Shown: one piece after another, positions 30,197 to 35,865 of the stretch
Layout of the letters: every line of letters starts with the position of its first letter
Numbering within the stretch: position 1 is the first letter of the stretch
Source: JBHIET01 sp046760785
Lineage (GTDB): Bacteria; Chloroflexota; Anaerolineae; B4-G1
Direction: 5' to 3'
Assembly: GCA_046760785.1 (NCBI GenBank)
Contig: JBHIET010000028.1
Span: 1 to 35,865 of the forward strand
DNA length: 35,865 nucleotides
Notes under the pieces: generated by a model
Told to the model about the DNA's origin: nothing
Databases searched by the model: none
What the model saw: only the letters and a program-made list of their open reading frames with translations
Made by a program: the position numbers and the translations under genes

Positions 30197-31216
30197 ATGG
30201 ACAAACACAGCGACATTCGTCTCTCACTGCCCAGCAAGGGCCGGCTGGCCCAGGCTGCCACCGACTTTCTGGCCGCCTGCGGGCTGGCCGTAGATAAGCC
30301 CAACCCCCGCCAGTACGCCGCCTGCATCCCGGCCCTGCCCGGCCTGACCGTCCTCTTCCAGCGGCCCGGCGACATCGTCGTCAGCGTGCGCGAGGGCAGC
30401 GTTGACTTTGGCATCACCGGCATGGACGTGGTGGCCGAGCGGCGCGGGGCAAACGGGGCCGTGCTCCTGCTCCACGACGCACTCAACTTTGGTCACTGCC
30501 GGCTGGCATTGGCCGTGCCGGAAGCGTGGGACGCGGTGCACACGATGACCGACCTGATCACCCACGCCCGCGAGTTGGCCCGCCCGCTCCGCGTGGCAAC
30601 AAAGTTCCCCCACCTCACCGGCGGCTTCCTGGCCCGCCACGACGTACCGCACACCCTCATCCCCGCCGAGGGCACGCTGGAGGTCGCCCCCGCCATCGGC
30701 TACGCCGACCTCATCGCCGACCTGGTCTCCTCCGGGCAGACGTTGCGCGACAACCGGCTGCGCTCCCTCAAAGACGGCAGCATCCTCCACTCCCAGGCCG
30801 TCCTGATCGTCAACCGCACGGCGCTCGAGAGCCGGCCGGAGGTGCTGGGAGTGGCCCGCCAACTGCTGGAAATCGTCGAGGCCCACCTGCGGGCCGAAGA
30901 GCGGCTATCGGTCGTGGCCAACATGCGGGGCGAATCGCCACAGAGTATCGCCCGGTTGATGTTCGCCCAGGAGACACTGGGCGGGCTGCAGGGACCGACC
31001 GTCTCGCCGGTGATCGTGCGGGACGGGAACCCCAACTGGTACGCCGTGCACATCGTCGTGCGACGGGAGCAGCTCTTCCAGGCGGTGGCCGAGCTGCGGG
31101 CCATCGGCGGCAGCGGCGTCGTCGTCACCCCGGTGACCTACATCTTTGAGGAGGAACCGGCCCGCTGCCGGGCGATGCTGGAGGCGATCGGGAGACAGAA
31201 CGGAGGGGCAGAGTGA
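30197..31216 (+). CDS. hisG: ATP phosphoribosyltransferase, long form
   Basis: First enzyme of histidine synthesis: ATP + PRPP to phosphoribosyl-ATP, in the cytosol. The catalytic part shows LPSKGRLAQAA (~10-20), VDFGITGMDVVAE (~69-81), the PRPP-binding EGTLEVAPAIGYADLIADLV region (~158-177) and RSLKDGSILHSQAVLI. The C-terminal ~75 residues (PNWYAVHIVVRREQLFQAVA and the following) are the HisG_C regulatory domain, so this is the long, HisZ-independent, feedback-inhibited form. At 339 aa it is longer than the usual ~290-300. GGGAGGA precedes ATG 30197. Its stop overlaps hisD (GTGA). Confidence 0.95.
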   Translation: MDKHSDIRLSLPSKGRLAQAATDFLAACGLAVDKPNPRQYAACIPALPGLTVLFQRPGDIVVSVREGSVDFGITGMDVVAERRGANGAVLLLHDALNFGHCRLALAVPEAWDAVHTMTDLITHARELARPLRVATKFPHLTGGFLARHDVPHTLIPAEGTLEVAPAIGYADLIADLVSSGQTLRDNRLRSLKDGSILHSQAVLIVNRTALESRPEVLGVARQLLEIVEAHLRAEERLSVVANMRGESPQSIARLMFAQETLGGLQGPTVSPVIVRDGNPNWYAVHIVVRREQLFQAVAELRAIGGSGVVVTPVTYIFEEEPARCRAMLEAIGRQNGGAE

Positions 31217-32550
31217 CGTTGAAAATCTACGACGACCTGGCAGAGGCCCGCCGGACGGTACTCCGGCGGCGGGAGATGACAGAGCCGGACGAGGTGCCGG
31301 AGCCGCTGCGGGCCTCCATCCACCTCGTGTTTGGCGAGGAGTTGACGCCCGAGCAGGCCGTGGCCCGCATCCTGGCCGACGTGCGCGGGCGCGGTGACGA
31401 AGCACTGCGCGACTGGACAGCCTGCATTGACGGCCTGACACTCAAAGACTTCGAGGTGCCAGGCGAGAATTGGGAAGCCGCCTACAATGCACTCCCCCCC
31501 ACCCTGGCCGAAGCGCTGAACCTGGCCGCCGAGCGCATCCGCGAGTTCCACGCCCGCCAGCCTCTCTCCTCCCTCTCGTGGACTACCGGGGAAATGGGCG
31601 GGACGTTGGGTCAGCGGATCGTGCCCTTGCAGCGGGTGGGCATCTACGTGCCGGGTGGCAGCGCCCCCCTACCCTCCTCCCTGCTGATGGCCGCCATCCC
31701 GGCCCGAGTCGCCGGCGTGGACGAGGTCCTGATCTGCACCCCCGCCGGATCCAGCGGGGACGTGGCCGACGTCACGCTGGCCGCGGCCCACCTTGCCGGA
31801 GCAGACCGGTTCTTCCGGCTGGGCGGTGCGCTGGCCGTCGCCGCGCTGGCCCACGGCACCGAGACCGTTCCCCGCGTGGACAAGATCGTGGGAGCCGGGG
31901 GACTGTTCACCACGCTGGCCAAGCGGCAGGTCTACGGCCTAGTCGGCCTGGACGGGCTTTACGGCCCGACGGAGACGGTGGTCGTGGCCGACGACTCGGC
32001 AGACCCGGCCTGGGTAGCCGCGGACCTGCTGGCTCAAGCGGAGCACGACCTGCTGGCGACCGCCATCCTGCTCACCCCCTCCCGTGCACTGGCCCAGGCA
32101 GTGCAGGCCGAGGTCGCTCGCCAAACGGGAGCACTCGGCAGGGCGGATACCATCGCCGCGTCGCTGGCGGGCCAGGGCGGCATCGTCCTCACCCCCGACC
32201 TGGAGACCGCCGTCCGCCTGGCTGACGAGTTCTCCCCGGAGCACCTGTGCCTCTCCGTCCGGGAACCGGAAACGTGGGCCGACCGCATCCGCAACGCGGG
32301 AGGGGTCTTTCTGGGCGAGCACTCCTGCGAGGTGCTGGGAGATTACGTGGCCGGGCCGAGCCACATCATGCCCACCGGCGGCACGGCCCGCTTCAGCTCG
32401 CCGGTGAACGTGCTCGATTTCGTCAAGATCGTCAACGTTGTCGGACTGGACGCGGGGACCGCAACCCAACTATGCCCGGCGGCGGCTCGCATTGCGGAGG
32501 CCGAATCGCTCACCGCGCACGCTGCCGCGGCAACTGCACGGGAGAAGTGA
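31213..32550 (+). CDS. hisD: Histidinol dehydrogenase
   Basis: Zn- and NAD-dependent enzyme catalysing the last two oxidations, L-histidinol to L-histidine. 445 aa, the usual size. Visible marks are PGGSAPLPSSLLMAAIPA (~153-170), the YGLVGLDGLYGPTE region (~237-250), ADEFSPEHLCLSV (~337-349) and GPSHIMPTGGTARFSSPVNV (~382-401), which carry substrate and zinc ligands. The start is GTG 31213 overlapping the hisG stop. It is followed by a 170-bp gap with a palindromic element before hisC. Confidence 0.95.
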   Translation: MTLKIYDDLAEARRTVLRRREMTEPDEVPEPLRASIHLVFGEELTPEQAVARILADVRGRGDEALRDWTACIDGLTLKDFEVPGENWEAAYNALPPTLAEALNLAAERIREFHARQPLSSLSWTTGEMGGTLGQRIVPLQRVGIYVPGGSAPLPSSLLMAAIPARVAGVDEVLICTPAGSSGDVADVTLAAAHLAGADRFFRLGGALAVAALAHGTETVPRVDKIVGAGGLFTTLAKRQVYGLVGLDGLYGPTETVVVADDSADPAWVAADLLAQAEHDLLATAILLTPSRALAQAVQAEVARQTGALGRADTIAASLAGQGGIVLTPDLETAVRLADEFSPEHLCLSVREPETWADRIRNAGGVFLGEHSCEVLGDYVAGPSHIMPTGGTARFSSPVNVLDFVKIVNVVGLDAGTATQLCPAAARIAEAESLTAHAAAATAREK

Positions 32551-32720
32551 CGCCTCTATGTTTCTGATCGGTAAGGAGAGAAGCCTTTACTCGATGAGAG
32601 CCTGTGGAGCTACAGCTCGCCAGCCCGAAGGGCTTGGCTCTTTCAGCCCGACGGCTTTAGCCTCGGGCCTTTGCTGGAAATCAACAGGAGTACGTCCAAT
32701 CTGACTAGAGGAGACAGTGC
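32551..32720 (+). other. hisD-hisC gap with a palindromic element
   Basis: The 170-bp gap contains GCCCGA-C-GGCT TT AGCC-TCGGGC (32646-32668), a 10-bp stem with one bulged C, preceded by a partly related AGCCCGAAGGGCTTGG segment near 32621. No T-run follows and the rest of the operon is tightly packed, so this looks like an inserted dispersed repeat that would be transcribed as an RNA hairpin. Confidence 0.6.
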
Positions 32721-33818
32721 ATGTCCAAAACTGCAAATCCTACTCACCCATACCTGGAGACACTTGAACCGTACGAACCTCCAGACCTGGAAGCGGCAGC
32801 CGCCCGCTCCGGCCTACGGGTGGAGCAACTGATCCGGCTCGACGCCAACGAGAACCCTTTCGGCCCCTCGCCTCGGGCAGCCCAGGCCCTGGCCGACTTT
32901 GACGAGTACCACTTTCATCCCGACTACCGGCTGCCGAAGGAAGCGGTGGCCCGCTACGCAGGCGTCACGCCAGAGCAGGTCGTCCTGAGCAACGGGGCCG
33001 ACGAAATGATTGATCTGCTGGTCCGGTTGTTCGTCGAGCCAGGCCAGGCGGTCGTCACCTGCCCGCCGACCTTTAACATGTACCGCTTTTGCGCCCAGGT
33101 GAACCGCTGTCGCGTGTTGACCGCCCCCCGCCGGGCGGACCTCTCGTTGGACGTGGAAGGCATCGAATCGGCGGTGCGGGCAAGCGAGGGCGACGCCCGG
33201 CTGCTGTTCCTCGCCTCGCCCGGTAACCCCAGCGGTCAGGCCATCCCGCCGGACACGATCCGGCGGCTGCTGGCGCTACCCCTGACGGTGGCAGTGGACG
33301 AGGCGTACATCGAGTTCGGCGGGGAAAGCAGCGTCCCCCTCCTGGCTGAGCACGAGAACCTGATCATCATTCGCACCTTTAGCAAATGGGCCGCGATGGC
33401 CGGGCTGCGGCTGGGGTACGGCCTGCTCACACCCCGCCTGGCCGACTGCCTGGAGCGCATCCGCTCCCCGTACAACGTCAACGCGGCGGCGATGGTAGCA
33501 GCCCTGGCCACCTTCGACGACCTGGAGAGCGTGCGGGCCAACGTGGCCCGCCTCATCGCCGAGCGGGAGCGGCTGCGGAAGGCACTGGCGACGCTTCCCT
33601 GGCTGGAGCCTCTGCCCACGCAAACCAACTTTGTCCTCTGCCACCTCGCAGACCGCACCCCCCAGGAGGTGGCGGACGCGCTGATCCGGCGAGGCATCCT
33701 GATCCGCGCGTTTTCCGACCCCGCGCTGGCCGAGTACGTGCGCATCACTGTGGGGCGACCGGAGCAGAACGAAGCGCTGCTGGCCGCCCTACGAGAACTG
33801 AGCCGGGAGGGAAAATGA
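32721..33818 (+). CDS. hisC: Histidinol-phosphate aminotransferase
   Basis: PLP-dependent transaminase converting imidazole-acetol phosphate and glutamate to histidinol phosphate. 365 aa, class I/II fold. Visible marks are LDANENPFGPSPRA (~35-48), LSNGADEMIDLLVRLF (~90-105), SPGNPSGQ (~165-172), DEAYIEF (~194-200) and TFSKWAAMAGLRLGYG (~216-231), whose Lys forms the Schiff base. GAGGAG lies ~8 nt before ATG 32721. Its stop overlaps the hisB start (ATGA). Confidence 0.94.
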   Translation: MSKTANPTHPYLETLEPYEPPDLEAAAARSGLRVEQLIRLDANENPFGPSPRAAQALADFDEYHFHPDYRLPKEAVARYAGVTPEQVVLSNGADEMIDLLVRLFVEPGQAVVTCPPTFNMYRFCAQVNRCRVLTAPRRADLSLDVEGIESAVRASEGDARLLFLASPGNPSGQAIPPDTIRRLLALPLTVAVDEAYIEFGGESSVPLLAEHENLIIIRTFSKWAAMAGLRLGYGLLTPRLADCLERIRSPYNVNAAAMVAALATFDDLESVRANVARLIAERERLRKALATLPWLEPLPTQTNFVLCHLADRTPQEVADALIRRGILIRAFSDPALAEYVRITVGRPEQNEALLAALRELSREGK

Positions 33819-34414
33819 CCACTCAACCACGCCAGACCCGCGTCGAGCGCAAGACGCGAGAGACAGAGATCCTGGTGACGCTGACGCTCGACGGCTCCGG
33901 CCATCACCAGATAGATACCGGCATCGGCTTCCTCGACCACCTCTGCGCCCACGTCGCCCTCCACGGCCTGTTCGATCTCACCCTGCGGGCCAGCGGCGAC
34001 CTGCACGTGGACCCGCACCACACGGTGGAGGACGTGGCGCTGACGCTGGGCCGGGCGTTCGATCAGGCGCTGGGCGATCGGGCAGAGATCGTGCGCATCG
34101 GCTCGGCCAGCGTGCCGCTGGACGAATCGCTGGCCTTTGTCGCCGTGGACCTCTCCGGCCGGCCCTACTGCGTGGCCAAGGTGGACTGGACCGGGCCATC
34201 GGTCGGGAGCCTGCCGGTGACACTGATTCCTCACTTTTTCGAGTCCTTCGCCGTCGCCGGACGCGCCAACGTCCACGCCAGCGTCCTCTACGGGCGGGAT
34301 GACCACCACAAGGCCGAGGCGCTGTTCAAGGCGCTGGGCCGGGCGCTGGACGTGGCCACCCGTCCCGACCCGCGCCGGATGGGAGCAGTTCCTTCGACGA
34401 AAGGCACGCTATGA
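33815..34414 (+). CDS. hisB: Imidazoleglycerol-phosphate dehydratase
   Basis: Mn-dependent dehydratase producing imidazole-acetol phosphate. 199 aa, the monofunctional form without a phosphatase domain. Two metal motifs of the tandem fold are seen: DPHHTVEDVALTLG (~65-78) and DDHHKAEALFKALG (~162-175); also GIGFLDHLCAHVALHG (~37-52). The ATG at 33815 overlaps the hisC stop; a longer open frame upstream is not coding. It overlaps hisH by 4 bp. A separate histidinol-phosphate phosphatase is not in the window. Confidence 0.94.
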   Translation: MTTQPRQTRVERKTRETEILVTLTLDGSGHHQIDTGIGFLDHLCAHVALHGLFDLTLRASGDLHVDPHHTVEDVALTLGRAFDQALGDRAEIVRIGSASVPLDESLAFVAVDLSGRPYCVAKVDWTGPSVGSLPVTLIPHFFESFAVAGRANVHASVLYGRDDHHKAEALFKALGRALDVATRPDPRRMGAVPSTKGTL

Positions 34415-35073
34415 TCGCGCTGATTGACTACGGAGCCGGGAACGTGCGCTCGGTGTACAAGGCCCTTGAGGCCGTCGGGGCCGAGGTGCAACTGGCCTGC
34501 GATCCCCCTCCCCTCGTAGAGGCCGCCAAGATCGTGTTGCCCGGCGTGGGAGCCTTTGGCGATTGCATGGCCGGCCTGCGTCGCGCCGGCCTGGTGGACG
34601 CGCTGCGCCGGGCGGTCGAGGAGGGCAAGCCCCTGCTGGCCATCTGCGTCGGCATGCAGGTGTTGTTCGAGGAGGGGGAAGAGATGGGACGCCATCCCGG
34701 GCTGGGGTTCCTGCCGGGGCGCGTGACCCGCTTCTCGTTTCCCTCACCCCACCCCCTTACCCCCTCCCCTCTCCCAAAGTTGGGAGAGGGGAGGGGGCCA
34801 TGTCCCAAAATCCCCCACACAGGCTGGAACCAGATCGAACCGGCCCGGCCCAGCCCTCTGTTCGACGGTCTGCCGCCCGACACGTGGGTTTACTTCAACC
34901 ACGCCTACATCTGCCTGGCACAACCAGAGGACGTCATCGCCACCACCGACTATGGCGGGCCGTTCCCCTCGGCCGTCGCTCGGGGGTGCGTCTACGGCGT
35001 CCAGTTCCACCCGGAGAAAAGCCAGGAGGCGGGACTGTGCGTTTTGCAAAACTTTGTGGAGCGTGTAGAATGA
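34411..35073 (+). CDS. hisH: Imidazole glycerol phosphate synthase, glutamine amidotransferase subunit
   Basis: Glutaminase subunit that passes ammonia to HisF. 220 aa. Catalytic Cys is in LAICVGMQVLFE (~71-82), His and Glu in GVQFHPEKSQ (~198-207). Residues ~111-131 (FPSPHPLTPSPLPKLGEG and following) replace the short normal link between the TRF and KIPHTGWN segments and come from an in-frame palindromic repeat (34741-34800), so the protein is ~20 residues longer than relatives. It lies on the surface and may not prevent folding. Start overlaps hisB (ATGA), stop overlaps hisA (ATGA). Its partner HisF is disrupted just downstream. Confidence 0.93.
   Translation: MIALIDYGAGNVRSVYKALEAVGAEVQLACDPPPLVEAAKIVLPGVGAFGDCMAGLRRAGLVDALRRAVEEGKPLLAICVGMQVLFEEGEEMGRHPGLGFLPGRVTRFSFPSPHPLTPSPLPKLGEGRGPCPKIPHTGWNQIEPARPSPLFDGLPPDTWVYFNHAYICLAQPEDVIATTDYGGPFPSAVARGCVYGVQFHPEKSQEAGLCVLQNFVERVE
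34741..34800. repeat. GC-rich palindromic repeat inside hisH
   Basis: CCCCCTCCCCTCTCCCAA (34760-34777) and its exact reverse complement (34780-34797) form an 18-bp perfect inverted repeat around AG, flanked by CCTCACCCCACCCCCTTA. One arm equals the intergenic copy at 20392-20409. The insert keeps the frame. Confidence 0.88.
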
Positions 35074-35865
35074 GCGACTGGGAGATCTACCCGGCCATAG
35101 ACCTGCGGCGGGGACGGGTGGTGCGGCTGAAGCAGGGAGACCCCAACCAGGAGACCCACTATGCCGATGACCCATTGCGCGTGGCCCGCCGCTGGCAGAA
35201 GGCCGGAGCGAGGTGGCTCCACGTAGTTAACCTGGATGGAGCACTGGGGGAGCGAGGGCAGGAGAACCAGATCGCCCTGAAACGCATCCTGACCGCCGGG
35301 TTGCGGGTGCAGTTCGGCGGGGGCTTGCGCGACCTTGGATCCATCCACCGGGCGCTGGAGCTGGGTGTGAGCAGGGTGGTGGTCGGCACGGCGGCGGTAA
35401 AGAATCCGGCCCTGGTCGAGGCGGCGCTGGCACAGTTCGGGCCGGAACGGGTCGCCGTAGGGATTGACGCCCGTGAGGGAAAGGTACAAACCCACGGCTG
35501 GAAAGAGTCCACACCGCTCACGGCGGTCGAACTGGCGCAACGGTGGGCCGACAAGGGCATCCGCTGGCTCATCTTTACCGACGTCACGCGCAACGGGATG
35601 GGCAGCGGGCTCGGCCTGGAGACGACCGTCGAACTTGCCCAGAGTACGGGGCTGCACGTCATCGCCTCCGGCGGCATCGCCGCTGTGGAGGATGTGCGGC
35701 GGGCGCACCGGGCCGGGCTGAGCGGTGTCATCATCGGGCGGGCGCTCTATGAGGGACATGTGGCTCTGGAGGATGCACTATGTGTAGGAGGAATAAATGC
35801 TGGCCAAAAGGTAACTACCCAGACGGGTACTGGCTACGGAGGCGCATTGGATGGCGGAGTTGGCA
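35070..35865 (+). CDS. hisA: ProFAR isomerase (partial; runs to window end)
   Basis: Beta/alpha-barrel isomerase converting ProFAR to PRFAR, the substrate of HisF. Starts YPAIDLRRGRVVRLKQGD (~7-24) with the catalytic Asp, then LHVVNLDGALGE (~51-62), FGGGLRD, VVVGTAAVKNPALVE, and TDVTRNGMGSG (~171-181) with the second Asp, SGGIAAVEDV and GRALYEG. By residue ~242 (35796) it has reached the normal family length, yet the frame runs on without stop to the end of the window through the start of hisF and the foreign sequence after 35811. The native C-terminus is therefore probably lost or replaced. Start overlaps hisH. Confidence 0.88.
   Translation, partial: MSDWEIYPAIDLRRGRVVRLKQGDPNQETHYADDPLRVARRWQKAGARWLHVVNLDGALGERGQENQIALKRILTAGLRVQFGGGLRDLGSIHRALELGVSRVVVGTAAVKNPALVEAALAQFGPERVAVGIDAREGKVQTHGWKESTPLTAVELAQRWADKGIRWLIFTDVTRNGMGSGLGLETTVELAQSTGLHVIASGGIAAVEDVRRAHRAGLSGVIIGRALYEGHVALEDALCVGGINAGQKVTTQTGTGYGGALDGGVG
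35797..35814 (+). pseudogene. hisF: Start of hisF, cut after five codons
   Basis: GGAGGAATAA followed by ATG CTG GCC AAA AGG reads MLAKR, the first five residues of HisF (family start MLAKRIIPCLDV). The next codon is TAA and the sequence no longer resembles hisF. Position straight after hisA fits the his operon order. The rest of hisF may lie beyond the inserted sequence or be lost. Confidence 0.6.
35812..35865 (+). mobile_element. Possible left end of an inserted element, with start of a new gene
   Basis: The sequence from 35811/35812 (GTAACTACCCAGACGGGTAC) breaks hisF. A new GGAGG (35838-35842) stands 8 nt before ATG 35851 (MAELA...), so a fresh gene starts ~40 bp after the junction, the arrangement of an insertion-sequence end followed by its transposase. 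The element is not identified and only 54 bp is visible; a contig-chimera is the main alternative. Confidence 0.4.

Noticed and set aside
33236..34309. 357-codon minus-strand open frame over hisC and hisB
   Set aside because: Antisense to two clear enzymes with intact motifs; composition is that of a shadow frame.
1..35865. CRISPR array, prophage or tRNA/rRNA genes
   Set aside because: No regularly spaced direct repeats with unique spacers, no phage structural genes and no recognisable cloverleaf or rRNA sequence were seen; the only tandem repeat is the two-unit one at 19304-19477.

Overview
The window looks like a chromosomal segment of a GC-rich, probably anaerobic bacterium. The gene repertoire (M29 aminopeptidase, fused xanthine-dehydrogenase-type molybdoenzyme, very large cyclic beta-glucan synthase, MinD/Mrp/NifX cluster, long-form HisG) and the many palindromic repeats inside genes fit Chloroflexota (Anaerolineae-like). 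That placement is an inference from protein flavour, not a phylogeny.

Layout. (1) 84-1133 (+): M29 aminopeptidase, converging on a minus-strand operon (5826-1126) that encodes a small unknown protein, a shortened FAD-type subunit, a 1003-aa 2Fe-2S/molybdopterin oxidoreductase and a class II aldolase-like protein. (2) 15581-5952 (-): tandem universal stress protein followed by a 2889-aa NdvB/ChvB-type glucan synthase. (3) 29406-15906 (-): about 13.5 kb of closely spaced, often ATGA-overlapping genes. They start with a PadR regulator behind a near-consensus promoter and end at a hairpin near 15731-15756. The products are a DUF364-type protein, an Mrp/NBP35 ATPase, a frameshifted CGGC protein, three tandem Gly-rich DUF5320-like proteins, two NifX-like proteins with coiled-coil tails, a MobB/methyltransferase chimera, a small 'RWPAHSVPPAMLQQ' protein, two radical SAM enzymes, a ferredoxin, two metallo-beta-lactamase-fold proteins, OsmC and FmdB-like proteins, two MinD ATPases carrying ferredoxin domains, a PCP-reductase-like small protein and a MIP18/DUF59 protein. 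The combination of paired ferredoxin-MinD ATPases, Mrp and NifX-like proteins recalls the orange-protein (ORP, Mo-Cu cluster) gene neighbourhood of Desulfovibrio, but is larger. It is the best candidate for an incompletely described system: an Fe-S or heterometal assembly and carrier machine. (4) 30003-35865 (+): a histidine operon hisG-hisD-hisC-hisB-hisH-hisA. Its leader reads four consecutive His codons and ends in a strong intrinsic terminator, so it looks like a translational attenuator. hisF is cut after five codons by foreign sequence that carries a new Shine-Dalgarno and ATG.

A theme across the window is in-frame insertion of palindromic repeats into conserved genes: three in the molybdoenzyme, one in each MinD ATPase (one tandemly duplicated), and others in hisH, the DUF364 gene and probably ndvB. 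Related copies lie between genes. Several genes also carry single-base frameshifts (CGGC gene, MobB/methyltransferase, the signal-peptide protein at 29614). Without reads, these cannot be told apart as decay or assembly error.
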